64,000 nt of DNA from Bacteroidales bacterium (GCA_022648545.1 JALCMP010000001.1:62001-126000), one strand, 5' to 3'; shown: positions 10,514 to 19,804, counted from the stretch's first letter. Notes: generated from the letters alone by a model not told the origin. A program made the numbers and translations.

Positions 10514-12445
10514 ATGAAAAAAATACTTACAATAACAATACTGGCCATCATGGCGCTGTCTACGACAGGCTGCGACAGCTTTCTGGATTGTAATAAAAGC
10601 ATAGATTCCCCGGACTACATAGAAGCCTACCTTTATTTGCCCGGCATTCTTTCAACATACTCGGGAATATACTATGACGTAAGAGTAACGGCACCTCTAT
10701 CTCAAATGATGGGTACCAGCAGCTATACATCCTTTGCCTCCAATTATTATGTTCCGAGTAATGATGACGGTGCGGTTATGTGGCGCAACGTTTACTGGGA
10801 ACAGGGCATGAACCTCGAAAACATGATAAAAGAGGCTAAAGACGACAAGCAATGGACTTTAACCGGTATAGGTTATGCAATAAAGGCATTTTCATGGGAT
10901 TTGCTTACAAAATACCACGGAGAATTACCTATGAAGGAAGCTTTCGAAGAAGGACGGCTTTCCTTCGATTACGATTATCAAAAAGACATCTACACTCAGG
11001 TAAGAGCATGGGCCGATACTGCAATAGTATATTTATCCAAGGAAGATAACAGCGATTACGGATCCAAATTGAAGAACGGAGACCTCATTTTCGAAGGAGA
11101 TGCCGATAAATGGATCAAGTTCGCACATGGAATCATAGTATGCAACCTTGCTTCTCTTACCAACAAGAAGAATTTTAAATCAGAATATGCCCAGCAACTT
11201 CTGGATCATGCTGAACTTGCTCTTCAAAACAACGACGATAACGTTACGGTAAAAACTCTGGGAGGCGGCAAGAATGCACAGTTCACATCTTACAATAATT
11301 TCTGGGGCTCGTACAGGGGGAATCTTTCATATTCCTATTTCCCTTCCGATTATGCCGTACAAATAATGACAGGAACCGTTCCGGAATATGATAAGGCGAC
11401 CGGGGACAAGGTTGATTCCGATCCGGATCCGGTAACGGGCGAGGAGAGTAAATACAGACCATGGGACCTGAATCCTAATCAGATAATTTGCGACACACTT
11501 ACTTCCGTAGAAGGATATGAAGGTCATTTCGATCCGCGTGTATTAGCAAAACTCGGAACATATGACGACCATGATTACAGATTCCTTAATATAAAGGATG
11601 AAGCAGAACGTCTGGATTCTATTGAAAAAATGCGTTTTTACGGATCCGGATTTACTTCTGCTACAGGTCCTATAGGAACAGCAACCTCATTCTACGGAAG
11701 AAGTTACATATCCAAGACAGCTTATGAAGGAACCGGACGCTGGATATACAGGGACGATGCTCCGTATATTTTGATGACCGCAGCGGAAATAAAATTCGAC
11801 GTTGCCGAAACATATTGGAAATTAGAACAAAAGGTAAATGCTTTTAATGCATGGAAAGAAGGCGTTTCTCTGGATGAAGAATTTACGAGAAGTTACCTGC
11901 AACCGGGGAACTATGACGGATCCACATATGGAAGCCGCCCGGGAGGAGATAAAATAAATAAGGACGACTTCAAGACTTTGGCAGATTCATACCTTGCCGG
12001 CCCGTATGTCGGAGGTATGACCTTGGATAAATTCACGCTTTCGCACATTATGATGCAGAAATGGATCGCTCTTTATCCATGGGGTGCCCACGAAGCATGG
12101 GTCGATATGCGCAAATACCAATACGATATAAAACACACGGGAGATTATCCCGGCTACGGTAACGGTTGGACTGAAACTACCATAGATCAGAAATGGGACG
12201 ACGACGAGACCAAGGTATACAAGGGCTTTTACCTTTATCCGGCACAAGTTGAGAACAGGAGAGGACAGTACAACATAAACAATGCAGGATCCCCGTGTTT
12301 CCGCATACGTCCGAGATATAATTCGGAATACATGTGGAATATCCCGGCTCTGGAATCATTAAAACCTATAGCAGGGACCGCAGATAACTATCATTGCTCC
12401 ATGCCGTGGTTCTCTTACCCCGGAGACCAGCCGGAATCCTTATAA
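10514..12445 (+). CDS. SusD-like (SusD/RagB, PF12771-type) surface lipoprotein
   Basis: This 643-residue lipoprotein has the signal MKKILTITILAIMALSTTGC, with lipidation Cys at residue 20. The N-terminal helix region (GTSSYTSFASNY, then GIGYAIKAFSWDLLTKYHGELP) and the C-terminal HEAWVDMRKYQYD motif match the SusD-like_2 group, as in the previous pair. It is the lid partner of the SusC that ends 13 nt upstream. A third lipoprotein gene follows after 27 nt and is probably co-transcribed, making a SusC-SusD-accessory lipoprotein unit that ends at the terminator near 13351. Substrate unknown. Confidence 0.94.
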   Translation: MKKILTITILAIMALSTTGCDSFLDCNKSIDSPDYIEAYLYLPGILSTYSGIYYDVRVTAPLSQMMGTSSYTSFASNYYVPSNDDGAVMWRNVYWEQGMNLENMIKEAKDDKQWTLTGIGYAIKAFSWDLLTKYHGELPMKEAFEEGRLSFDYDYQKDIYTQVRAWADTAIVYLSKEDNSDYGSKLKNGDLIFEGDADKWIKFAHGIIVCNLASLTNKKNFKSEYAQQLLDHAELALQNNDDNVTVKTLGGGKNAQFTSYNNFWGSYRGNLSYSYFPSDYAVQIMTGTVPEYDKATGDKVDSDPDPVTGEESKYRPWDLNPNQIICDTLTSVEGYEGHFDPRVLAKLGTYDDHDYRFLNIKDEAERLDSIEKMRFYGSGFTSATGPIGTATSFYGRSYISKTAYEGTGRWIYRDDAPYILMTAAEIKFDVAETYWKLEQKVNAFNAWKEGVSLDEEFTRSYLQPGNYDGSTYGSRPGGDKINKDDFKTLADSYLAGPYVGGMTLDKFTLSHIMMQKWIALYPWGAHEAWVDMRKYQYDIKHTGDYPGYGNGWTETTIDQKWDDDETKVYKGFYLYPAQVENRRGQYNINNAGSPCFRIRPRYNSEYMWNIPALESLKPIAGTADNYHCSMPWFSYPGDQPESL

Positions 12446-12472
12446 TAATCCAATAAATTAAATATCAGAAAT

Positions 12473-13315
12473 ATGAAAAATCTCAAATATTTGATATTCG
12501 CATTGGCGCTCGTCGCCATGTCTTCCTGCAACAAGCATGAGATTCTATACGATACTACCAAAGTAGCTGATGAAGATGCCGAGTTACAGATACATTATGT
12601 TGCTCCGATAAATAATGTTGCATCCAACTACATTGACTCTGTATTTGCAAACGGCAAATTAATAGCGTCCGTAGAAGGCAGCAGCCAGCTGAAACCATAC
12701 AACGGCATACCCAGCGGTTCTGCAGGACGATTCTATACGATAAAGTCTGGAAAGGTAGAACTCCAGTTCTATCAGTCAGGATCGGTAGTTTATGATAAGA
12801 CCCTCACTTTGTCGTCCGGAAAACAGGACATTTTCGTTTACGATCTCGCGAAAGATCCGTTAATAATGAAAAACGGATATCCGTATAAAGACAACTCCGC
12901 TTCCCAAACCACAGTAGGGACATTCGGAACAGATTCGCTTACCTACATAAGATTCTATAACTTCCTGTTCGAAGATGTAAACACCCCTTATCCCGGAAAA
13001 TTAAAATACCAATACAAAAATCCGAGGACAAAAGAATGGGAAGATGTAGGAGATTATGTGGGCTTCGGTGAAGTTACAGCCGTTACTCCCCTCCTGGTAA
13101 TAAAGGATGTTTATAATTCTTCAGGATACTGTTATGAATATTACAGAATCCTCGACGAAGACGGCAACATATTGAGAGTATGGAGCAGCGGATCCCGTTA
13201 TAAAAACTATTCCGACTACTGGCGTGCATACATAGGAAGGGTTTGTTCGCACATTTATTGCGGAACCAGAACTGAAAGTCCGAAGCAGGGAGTAAAACTT
13301 TGGTACAATCAATAA
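12473..13315 (+). CDS. SusCD-linked accessory lipoprotein, possibly DUF4397-like
   Basis: The 280-residue product has the lipoprotein signal MKNLKYLIFALALVAMSSC (Cys19). After the lipid anchor come two beta-rich segments. Residues 35-125 (VAPINNVASNYIDSVFANGK, YTIKSGKVELQFYQSG, KQDIFVYDL) resemble DUF4397-type domains seen in surface lipoproteins next to SusCD pairs, but this match is by eye and weak. Residues about 140-275 are unassigned, with CYEYYRILDEDG as a recognisable stretch. It is 27 nt after SusD in the same direction and before a strong terminator, so it is the last gene of that unit. An extra ligand-binding surface protein is the likely role; this is inference from position. Confidence 0.75.
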   Translation: MKNLKYLIFALALVAMSSCNKHEILYDTTKVADEDAELQIHYVAPINNVASNYIDSVFANGKLIASVEGSSQLKPYNGIPSGSAGRFYTIKSGKVELQFYQSGSVVYDKTLTLSSGKQDIFVYDLAKDPLIMKNGYPYKDNSASQTTVGTFGTDSLTYIRFYNFLFEDVNTPYPGKLKYQYKNPRTKEWEDVGDYVGFGEVTAVTPLLVIKDVYNSSGYCYEYYRILDEDGNILRVWSSGSRYKNYSDYWRAYIGRVCSHIYCGTRTESPKQGVKLWYNQ

Positions 13316-13350
13316 TATTACACGAATAGGTAAATTTATTCATATATTTA

Positions 13351-13380
13351 TAAGGCGGTTGTTTAAACCGCCTTATTTTA
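13351..13380 (+). terminator. Intrinsic terminator of the second SusCD operon
   Basis: AAGGCGGTT-GTTTA-AACCGCCTT followed by ATTTTA. The next gene starts only 22 nt further on, so some read-through or a promoter inside the upstream gene must serve it. Confidence 0.8.
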
Positions 13381-13401
13381 AATAATTTATTAATCAACAT
13401 C

Positions 13402-13908
13402 ATGAAAAAGCTATTACTTATCCTTTGTGCATTTATGATTGCTATGCCTAACTATGCACAAAAACTTTCCAAAGCCGAGAAAAAGGCTGCAGAACAAAAA
13501 GCACACGATAAAGCTGCAGAATACATTAAGGCAAAAGATTTCATAATCGTTCCGGCTTCATACGAAGACGGCGACGGAATTATGCAAAGCAACACCAACA
13601 ATTCGAATTTTCTCTTATGCCAAATGAAAACGATGTACGCACAAGGATCTATCGTATGCGGAAACAGCTATACGAACCAGGTCGAAGCCACGGAGTTCCT
13701 TCCAAAATTCGATAAAAAAGGGAATCTGAGACTAAGCATAGTAGTATCCGGAAGAATGTTAAGGGGAACCTACACGATATCCATGAGGCACAACAGCAAC
13801 ATGGCCGATGTAATATTCACTCCCATAAACGGCAAAACGAGAAAATTCAGAGGCCCGGTAGAATCACCGAAAGAAGCCTCCTATAACAAAAGGTCGAATC
13901 CTATCTAG
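13402..13908 (+). CDS. Exported protein, DUF4251-like
   Basis: This 168-residue secreted or periplasmic protein has signal peptide MKKLLLILCAFMIAMPNYAQ. A Lys/Ala-rich linker (KLSKAEKKAAEQKAHDKAAEYI) is followed by FIIVPASYEDGDG, NSNFLLCQMKTMYAQG and a C-terminal beta region. The layout, with an 'F.I.P' strand, a 'NF...' strand and a following gapped 'Q' strand, resembles the small DUF4251 proteins common in Bacteroidales, whose role is unknown. The stop overlaps the convergent YiiX-like gene by 8 nt. No catalytic motif is visible. It sits just behind the SusCD terminator, so any functional tie to uptake is only positional. Confidence 0.7.
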   Translation: MKKLLLILCAFMIAMPNYAQKLSKAEKKAAEQKAHDKAAEYIKAKDFIIVPASYEDGDGIMQSNTNNSNFLLCQMKTMYAQGSIVCGNSYTNQVEATEFLPKFDKKGNLRLSIVVSGRMLRGTYTISMRHNSNMADVIFTPINGKTRKFRGPVESPKEASYNKRSNPI

Positions 13909-14566
13909 AAAAAACGATACTTATTTTTCCTGAGCGCGAGATACCCCCGGGATTCAATCCGGGTTTTCCTTCAGGTACCGGAACGTTCAATTTTTTAAAA
14001 TATTCCCCCCAAACGGGAAATTCGATTGAGGTCCCTGGCGATTTATAAGTCATGGGCCTCAATTTGAATATAGACTTCCCTCCGTTGGCACGCATGAATG
14101 CAAAATAGATCAATTCCGAACAATAATACTTATCGTTTGAAATATCGTAATACGGATCGTAAGGTTTACCAACAAGCTTTAAGGCTTCCACAATGGCCCC
14201 GGGGATAAGTTTCCTGTATCTCCTCTTCAACCTTCCCAGGGTAAATAGTGGATTGCCGCAGCTGTCCGTCACCCTGTATAAAAATTTATTTATCGGATTT
14301 ACGGAAACATATTCTCCGGCCGCCTCAATCACCTCAGGTTTGCCGTCGTTTATCCATACCAGAGCAACATGATTAAAATCCCTGCCGTGATACCCTCTTG
14401 TAACTTCGTCTATAGCTTCGCACAACGGACCGCAATCTGTTTTTTGAAAAAGCAGATCACCGTTGCGGAAATCCGGCAAAACAGAACTGCCCTGTGCAAA
14501 AACATTCCGTCCGGACAGTAACAGCAATAATGCTGAAATTAAGAGAATTAAATATCTATTTCTCAT
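13901..14566 (-). CDS. YiiX/YebB-like permuted NlpC/P60 cysteine hydrolase
   Basis: About 221 residues from the chosen ATG at 14566. That start gives a clean signal peptide (MRNRYLILLI..NVFAQ) and is preceded by GGGGAAGTA, one of the few purine-rich ribosome-site-like sequences here. An alternative ATG lies at 14584. The permuted papain-like order of this family is visible: GDLLFQ at the start, then HVALVW supplying the His, then DKYYCSELIYFAF supplying the nucleophilic Cys. Family members act on lipid or peptidoglycan amide/ester bonds in the envelope; the exact substrate is not known. It overlaps the end of lpxK by 11 nt and is last in the dus-lpxK operon. Confidence 0.85.
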   Translation of the reverse strand: MRNRYLILLISALLLLLSGRNVFAQGSSVLPDFRNGDLLFQKTDCGPLCEAIDEVTRGYHGRDFNHVALVWINDGKPEVIEAAGEYVSVNPINKFLYRVTDSCGNPLFTLGRLKRRYRKLIPGAIVEALKLVGKPYDPYYDISNDKYYCSELIYFAFMRANGGKSIFKLRPMTYKSPGTSIEFPVWGEYFKKLNVPVPEGKPGLNPGGISRSGKISIVFSR

Positions 14567-15677
14567 TACTTCCCCTTTTATCAAAAATACGGTCGGTTAA
14601 TTTTTTATTTCCCGAAGCCTTCTGAATATTGGTTTCAATAGGTATGTAGAACAGCCTTCTTTTCAAATCCTCGGAAACATAAGAATTATTCATTATCCTT
14701 ACGCTGTCTTTTTCAGTAGTAAATACTGCAGAAACCGGATAGTCCGCAGCCCAGCGGTTCAGTTTATTCATATCGGACTTCACATAATCCCTGTGATCTG
14801 AGAACTTAATACAATCCAGGATCTTATAACCGTCACCTATGTGCCCGGCGAATTCCGAATCATCAGCAATTCCTGAAAAGAAAATAGCAGACCCTGAATA
14901 AATATACCGCATATCGCAAACATCGGAAAAAACGGGAGCCGGATCGGAATATGAAATATTAGAAAAATAAAGATCCTGACTCTCTTTGACAAGCAGTTTT
15001 CTGCGCCATTCCGATTCCGCCGCAGACAAATCTTTATCTAAAAGCGACTCGTCCGGAATTCCTTCGAAAAGACCCATTACGGGGGCTTTGCTTATTATTA
15101 TGCTCTCGGCCCTGGCTATCTGGCTCGGCAGATCGCGCAGAGATCCGGCGGGCAGAAGATCATCCCCGCAAACGGGACGGTTATAATCTACAAGCAATAT
15201 GGAATGGCTGGGACGTATTTTTCTGTATTGGAAACCATCGTCCAGAATTATAAGATTGACAGAAGGATCATCCCAAAGAATACGGTTTATGGCACTTATC
15301 CTGTTTTTGCACACGGCTACGGTAACATCTGGAAATTTCCTTTTTATCTGAAGAGGCTCGTCCCCCACATCCCTGTAAGAATCCGAAACTTCAACGAGTC
15401 TGAAGCCCTTGCTCTTGCGCTTGTACCCTCTTGAGACGACCGCTATCCTGTATTTAACGGACAACAATCTCAGAAGCATCTCCACATGGGGGGTTTTACC
15501 CGTCCCTCCCGCAGTAATATTTCCGACGCACACAACAGGAACCGAAAAACGTACGCTTTTAATAACATTCCTGTCATACAAAAGATTCCTTATCTTAAGG
15601 ACCATGAAATAAGGAAAAAGCAGAGTCCTGCTCCTTATGCCGAGAAGTTCGGAATTATAATTTATTTTTATCCCCAT
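14556..15677 (-). CDS. lpxK: Tetraacyldisaccharide 4'-kinase (lipid A synthesis)
   Basis: This 373-residue inner-membrane kinase phosphorylates the 4' position of the tetraacyl-disaccharide-1-phosphate to give lipid IVA. Near the N-terminus the membrane-associated helix segment RSRTLLFPYFMVLKIRN is followed by VGNITAGGTGKTPHVEML, the LpxK Walker A. The later LIILDDGFQYRKI is the conserved DDGFQ motif, and SAVFTTEKDSVRI holds the C-terminal TEKD. Length is typical for Bacteroidales. It starts inside the last 10 nt of dus and overlaps the YiiX-like gene, so translation of the three genes is probably coupled. A long antisense frame on the other strand has no support. Confidence 0.96.
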   Translation of the reverse strand: MGIKINYNSELLGIRSRTLLFPYFMVLKIRNLLYDRNVIKSVRFSVPVVCVGNITAGGTGKTPHVEMLLRLLSVKYRIAVVSRGYKRKSKGFRLVEVSDSYRDVGDEPLQIKRKFPDVTVAVCKNRISAINRILWDDPSVNLIILDDGFQYRKIRPSHSILLVDYNRPVCGDDLLPAGSLRDLPSQIARAESIIISKAPVMGLFEGIPDESLLDKDLSAAESEWRRKLLVKESQDLYFSNISYSDPAPVFSDVCDMRYIYSGSAIFFSGIADDSEFAGHIGDGYKILDCIKFSDHRDYVKSDMNKLNRWAADYPVSAVFTTEKDSVRIMNNSYVSEDLKRRLFYIPIETNIQKASGNKKLTDRIFDKRGSNEK

Positions 15678-16642
15678 CTTTCCATAATATAATCAAAGAT
15701 GCCGTAAATCTTTTCAGGATCATTTTCGGTAACCAGCTTCAAACGCGTTTCCTTAAAATTGTCGAGGTTTTTAAAGTAACACGACAGATGCCTCCTCATT
15801 TCAAGCACACCTACCCTGTCCCCCTTGACTTCAAGCGATTTTGCAAAATGCTTTCTTGCCAGTTCCACTTTTTCAGCAACCGTAAGCGGTGGCATGGGCT
15901 CGCCATTCTTTAGAAAATATTTTATCTCCCTGAATATCCATGGATGTCCGAATGTCGCTCTTCCTATCATTATGCCGTCCACACCGTAATCGTCGAATGC
16001 CTTTTTAGCCGAAGGACCGTCAGCAATATCTCCGTTCCCTATTATAGGTATCCTCATTCTGGGATTCTCCTTTATCCTGCCTATAAGCGTCCAGTCGGCC
16101 CTGCCCCTGTAAAGCTGCTTCCCTGTCCTCCCGTGAACCGTGAGGGCAGAAATGCCGACATCCTGAAGCCTCTCTGCAAGTTCTACGATAATAAGGGAAT
16201 CATCGTCCCAACCCAGCCTGGTCTTAACAGTAACCGGCAGCTTTACCCTTTCAACTATTTCCTTAGTTATGGCAACCAGCTTTTCAGGATCGCGCAACAT
16301 TCCGGAACCGGCTCCCCTCCTCGCTATTTTATTTACGGGACATCCGAAATTTATATCTATAACATCGGGACGGGCTTCCTCTGCCATACATGCCGCCTCA
16401 ATCATAGCTTCGGGAATATTTCCGTATATCTGTATTCCGGCCGGACGTTCGCAGTCGTAAATCTTCATTTTGGCTACCGTCTTTTCAACATTTCTAACCA
16501 GCGCATCGGAAGAAACGAATTCTGTATATACCATATCGGCACCGAACTCTTTGCAGATATATCTGAAAGAAGCATCGGTAACATCTTCCATAGGAGCCAG
16601 AAATAAAGGTTTTCCCCCAAGATCGATTTCACCTATTTTCAT
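15668..16642 (-). CDS. dus: tRNA-dihydrouridine synthase (DusB-like)
   Basis: This 324-residue FMN-dependent enzyme reduces specific uridines in the tRNA D-loop to dihydrouridine with NAD(P)H. It has the TIM-barrel opening PLFLAPMEDVTDASFR. The catalytic loop DINFGCPVNKIARRGAGS carries the proton-donating Cys. TVHGRTGKQLYRGRADW and IPIIGNGDI with GVDGIMIGRATFGHPWIF are the FMN-phosphate-binding parts. The sequence and length fit the DusB group common in Bacteroidota. It is first in a three-gene leftward unit with lpxK. A TAatTTTG box is present 31-38 nt upstream of the ATG. Confidence 0.95.
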   Translation of the reverse strand: MKIGEIDLGGKPLFLAPMEDVTDASFRYICKEFGADMVYTEFVSSDALVRNVEKTVAKMKIYDCERPAGIQIYGNIPEAMIEAACMAEEARPDVIDINFGCPVNKIARRGAGSGMLRDPEKLVAITKEIVERVKLPVTVKTRLGWDDDSLIIVELAERLQDVGISALTVHGRTGKQLYRGRADWTLIGRIKENPRMRIPIIGNGDIADGPSAKKAFDDYGVDGIMIGRATFGHPWIFREIKYFLKNGEPMPPLTVAEKVELARKHFAKSLEVKGDRVGVLEMRRHLSCYFKNLDNFKETRLKLVTENDPEKIYGIFDYIMERWG

Positions 16643-16672
16643 AATCGGCAGGTAAACTAAATACTAAACCGA

Positions 16673-16680
16673 CAAAATTA
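16673..16680 (-). promoter_or_regulatory. -7 box (TAatTTTG) of the dus-lpxK operon
   Basis: CAAAATTA on the given strand reads TAATTTTG on the minus strand, about 31 nt before the dus start. No good -33 TTTG is found at the expected spacing, so support is partial. Confidence 0.45.
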
Positions 16681-16783
16681 ACATTTTAACGGAAAAAAGC
16701 ATTAATTTTACCCGGCATCGCCGCCCGGAATGGATTGTTATTTGCAGCGGCTTTGCTTCAAAAACACTATAAAAAAAAGAACG

Positions 16784-17776
16784 ATGGAATATATGAAAAA
16801 TCTAAAAAGGATCGGCGTCCTCACCTCCGGCGGGGACGCGCCTGGAATGAACGCTGCAATAAGAGCAGTAGTAAGGACCGCGGTATATCATAATATAGAA
16901 GTAGTCGGAATAAGACGGGGATTTCAGGGGCTGATTGAAAAGCAATTCATGAGTCTGCAGTCACAATCGGTTTCAAGGACGGTACAATTGGGAGGGACAT
17001 TGCTAAAATCAAGCAGATGCCCCCGATTCAGGGAAAAACAGTACAGAAAAATAGCATATGACAATCTTCGCGAAGCAAACATAGACGCACTTGTAGTAAT
17101 AGGAGGAGACGGATCTTTCAGAGGAGCCGAAGACTTTCTGGAAGATTTCAAGGACTACCATATTGTAGGTGTCCCGGGAACGATAGACAACGACATATAC
17201 GGAACGGACTACACGATAGGATTTGACACGGCCATAAACACAGCCGTAAGCGCCGTTGATAAAATAAAAGATACTGCGGATTCTCACAATATGATTTTCT
17301 TCGTGGAAGTAATGGGGCGAGATGCAGGATTCATAGCACTATATACCTCCATAAGCGAAGGAGCTGAAGCAATGATGATACCGGAAGTTCCAACGAAAAT
17401 AGAACAGCTATGTTCATACCTGCAGACCGAAAGGAGACAAAACAAAACTTCGGGAGTAGTTATAGTATCGGAAGGAGATGAAAACGGAAGCGCTTCGGAA
17501 ATTGCGGAGAAAGTAAAAAAAATACTACCAAACTATGAAACACGGGTTACGACTCTGGGACATATACAAAGAGGGGGCTCTCCTTCATGCAGGGACAGGG
17601 TATTGGCCAGTCTTCTGGGAAATGGAGCAGTAGAAGCTCTCAGGAAAGGCATCAGCGGGGTGATGATAGGACAAATCAACAATGAAATAGTTTATACTCC
17701 TTTCAGGGAGGCAACTACCAGACATAACGAAATCAATAAATACTGGTACGAAATAGCTCATATTTTGTCGCTTTAA
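16784..17776 (+). CDS. pfkA: ATP-dependent 6-phosphofructokinase
   Basis: This glycolytic enzyme of 330 residues, from the ATG at 16784, phosphorylates fructose 6-phosphate. The reading frame extends 18 codons further upstream, but that extension is not PFK-like. The start MEYMKNLKRIGVLTSGGDAPGMN matches the family; an ATG at 16793 is also possible. Motifs are TSGGDAPGMNAAIR (ATP loop), VVIGGDGSFRGA, where the GGDG form indicates ATP rather than pyrophosphate as donor, PGTIDNDIYGTDYTIGFDTA (catalytic TIDND), VEVMGRDAGFIAL and GHIQRGGSPSCRDR (effector/substrate Arg). It sits alone between the divergent dus operon and the rplM promoter. Confidence 0.96.
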   Translation: MEYMKNLKRIGVLTSGGDAPGMNAAIRAVVRTAVYHNIEVVGIRRGFQGLIEKQFMSLQSQSVSRTVQLGGTLLKSSRCPRFREKQYRKIAYDNLREANIDALVVIGGDGSFRGAEDFLEDFKDYHIVGVPGTIDNDIYGTDYTIGFDTAINTAVSAVDKIKDTADSHNMIFFVEVMGRDAGFIALYTSISEGAEAMMIPEVPTKIEQLCSYLQTERRQNKTSGVVIVSEGDENGSASEIAEKVKKILPNYETRVTTLGHIQRGGSPSCRDRVLASLLGNGAVEALRKGISGVMIGQINNEIVYTPFREATTRHNEINKYWYEIAHILSL

Positions 17777-17794
17777 AAAGTTTTGCTATCTTTG
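17764..17794 (+). promoter_or_regulatory. Consensus Bacteroidota promoter of rplM-rpsI
   Basis: TTTG at 17764-17767, exactly 19 nt, then TAtcTTTG at 17787-17794. Both boxes match the sigma-ABfr consensus TTTG/TAnnTTTG. The -33 box lies inside the last codons of pfkA. A perfect CCCCTTAAAAGGGG palindrome (17799-17812) follows at the probable transcription start. Confidence 0.85.
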
Positions 17795-17853
17795 CACCCC
17801 CCTTAAAAGGGGAACGCAACAGTTTAAGTATTAATTTATTAATAATCAGTACA

Positions 17854-18306
17854 GTGGATTTTCAAAGTTACAAGACGGTCTCTGCCAACGCACAAACCAT
17901 AAAAAAGGAATGGCTGTTGATAGATGCGACCGATCTGGTATTAGGAAGGCTTGCATCCAGAGTAGCATTCGTGTTAAGAGGCAAGCATAAGGTCGACTTT
18001 ACCCCCAACGTAGATTGCGGCGATAATGTAATAATCATTAACGCCGAAAAAATACGCCTTACAGGGAAAAAGATGACCGACAAAGTGTATGTGAGATACA
18101 CGGGACATCCTGGAGGACAGCGCTTCACAACTCCTAAAGAGTTGCTACAGCACAAACCTACAGCAGTAGTAGAGGAAGCTATAAAAGGAATGCTTCCTAA
18201 AAACAGATTGGGAGCTCAGTTGTTCCGCAATCTTTATGTATACGCAGGATCGGAATATCCTCAACAGGCACAAAAGCCAAAAATTGTAAAACTAAACGAA
18301 ATTTAA
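17854..18306 (+). CDS. rplM: 50S ribosomal protein L13, GTG start
   Basis: This 150-residue large-subunit protein starts with GTG at 17854. The N-terminus [20 protein letters not shown] matches the Bacteroidota form of L13, and no ATG in frame gives a complete protein. Motifs are [25 protein letters not shown], then the C-terminal [15 protein letters not shown] and [16 protein letters not shown]. It is followed by rpsI 7 nt after the stop, the conserved L13-S9 pair. A consensus promoter is located about 60 nt upstream. Confidence 0.97.
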   Translation: MDFQSYKTVSANAQTIKKEWLLIDATDLVLGRLASRVAFVLRGKHKVDFTPNVDCGDNVIIINAEKIRLTGKKMTDKVYVRYTGHPGGQRFTTPKELLQHKPTAVVEEAIKGMLPKNRLGAQLFRNLYVYAGSEYPQQAQKPKIVKLNEI

Positions 18307-18313
18307 ACAGAGC

Positions 18314-18706
18314 ATGGAATTAGTCAACGCCCTTGGAAGACGTAAATCAGCAGTTGCCCGTGTTTATTTAAACACGACAGGCAAAGGAAATATCGTTATC
18401 AACGGGAAAGCTCTGGAAGATTATTTTGCAGACGAGTCTTTACGCTACATCGTAATGCAGCCTCTGGCCGCTACCGAAACCGAAGCCAGTTTTGATATAA
18501 AAATCAACCTGACGGGCGGTGGAATAAAGGGACAGGCAGAAGCCGTACGTCTCGGCATATCGCGAGCTCTTTGCAAAATTGATTCCGAAGCATATCGTTC
18601 AGCCCTGAAGAAAGCCGGTTTTCTTACCCGCGACGCACGCGAAGTCGAAAGAAAGAAACCAGGCCGTCCAGGTGCCCGCAAACGCTTCCAATTCAGTAAA
18701 CGTTAA
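18314..18706 (+). CDS. rpsI: 30S ribosomal protein S9
   Basis: This 130-residue small-subunit protein begins [16 protein letters not shown] and ends [11 protein letters not shown], the highly conserved S9 C-terminal tail that reaches the P-site tRNA anticodon loop. [19 protein letters not shown] is the central motif. It is co-transcribed with rplM (7-nt gap). It is followed by a 174-nt gap before rpsB. Confidence 0.97.
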   Translation: MELVNALGRRKSAVARVYLNTTGKGNIVINGKALEDYFADESLRYIVMQPLAATETEASFDIKINLTGGGIKGQAEAVRLGISRALCKIDSEAYRSALKKAGFLTRDAREVERKKPGRPGARKRFQFSKR

Positions 18707-18880
18707 TATTTACCAACTGATTTATCGTACGGTATGATTTAAAATACAGGGATTCCAAAAGTTTGCTTATGAACTTTGAGACTACCCGGATATTTGTCAT
18801 GCCGCGGAAAATTTTCGGGACCGTTAAAAGCGTTACCCGGAATTGAAGAAAAGAGATTATAATAATTAAAGAAAACAAAA
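18707..18880 (+). promoter_or_regulatory. Gap before rpsB, possible autoregulatory leader
   Basis: This is a 174-nt gap between rpsI and rpsB with no ORF and no recognised terminator. It is less AT-rich than most gaps here and contains the direct repeat ACCCGGA twice (18785-18791 and 18835-18841). No good TAnnTTTG box was seen; GATATTTG near 18790 lacks the two-base spacer. Ribosomal protein S2 commonly regulates its own rpsB-tsf message, so a structured leader is plausible but unproven. Confidence 0.35.
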
Positions 18881-19804
18881 ATGCCTAGAACAAATTTCCA
18901 AGAATTGCTTGATGCAGGCTCGCATTTCGGACATCTGAAAAGAAAATGGAATCCGAAAATGGCCCCTTATATATTTATGGAGAAAAACGGCATCCATATA
19001 ATAGACCTGCATAAAACCATCATAAAGATAGACGAAGCCGCACTGTTCGCCAAACATCTGGCACTTGCCGGCCGCAAGATACTTTTCGTTGCAACCAAGA
19101 AACAGGCAAAGGATATAGTTGCAGAACAGGCCAAGGCCGTCAATATGCCATATGTCACCGAAAGATGGCCGGGCGGAATGCTTACGAACTTCCCGACCAT
19201 ACGCAAGGCCGTTAAAAAAATGAATACCATCGACAAAATGATGACCGATGGAACATTCGATTCCCTGTCAAAAAGGGAAAAACTGCAAATCTCCCGTCAA
19301 AGGGCAAAGCTTGAGAAGAATCTCGGTTCCATTGCGGACCTCAACCGTCTGCCTTCCGCTCTTTTCATTGTAGACGTACAGAAGGAAATGAATGCCGTAA
19401 AAGAAGCCAACAGACTAAATATCCCCATAATCGCCATTGTCGATACTTGTTGCGATCCAACCACTATTGATTATGTAATACCGGCAAACGACGATGCGGC
19501 AAAATCCATTTCACTTGTAACCGGAAAAGTATGCGATGCAATCACAGAAGGACTTGAAGAGAGAAAACTGGTAAGGGAGAAGGAACAGCAGGAAAAAGAA
19601 ACAAAGGCTAAAGCAGGGGCGAAGGAAAAAGAGGCCGTAAAGGCTCAGGATGAAGAAGGGACTATCGGAGGAAGGAAATTACGGCCGAGGAGAAACATGT
19701 CCATCGTCACCCCCAAGGAAGAAACACCCGCAAAAGAAAATGTTCCTGATGTAGCCGAACCTAAGGTTGAAGAAGCTCCGGAAAAGAGCGGAGAAGAAAA
19801 GTAA
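18881..19804 (+). CDS. rpsB: 30S ribosomal protein S2 with charged C-terminal extension
   Basis: This 307-residue small-subunit protein has a canonical core (residues 1-230): [71 protein letters not shown] and [11 protein letters not shown]. From about residue 230 there is a Lys/Glu/Ala-rich tail of about 75 residues ([19 protein letters not shown] and onward, ending EKSGEEK). It is absent from short S2 proteins such as that of E. coli, but tails of this type occur in Bacteroidota. It is followed by tsf after 19 nt, the conserved S2-EF-Ts operon. Confidence 0.97.
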   Translation: MPRTNFQELLDAGSHFGHLKRKWNPKMAPYIFMEKNGIHIIDLHKTIIKIDEAALFAKHLALAGRKILFVATKKQAKDIVAEQAKAVNMPYVTERWPGGMLTNFPTIRKAVKKMNTIDKMMTDGTFDSLSKREKLQISRQRAKLEKNLGSIADLNRLPSALFIVDVQKEMNAVKEANRLNIPIIAIVDTCCDPTTIDYVIPANDDAAKSISLVTGKVCDAITEGLEERKLVREKEQQEKETKAKAGAKEKEAVKAQDEEGTIGGRKLRPRRNMSIVTPKEETPAKENVPDVAEPKVEEAPEKSGEEK

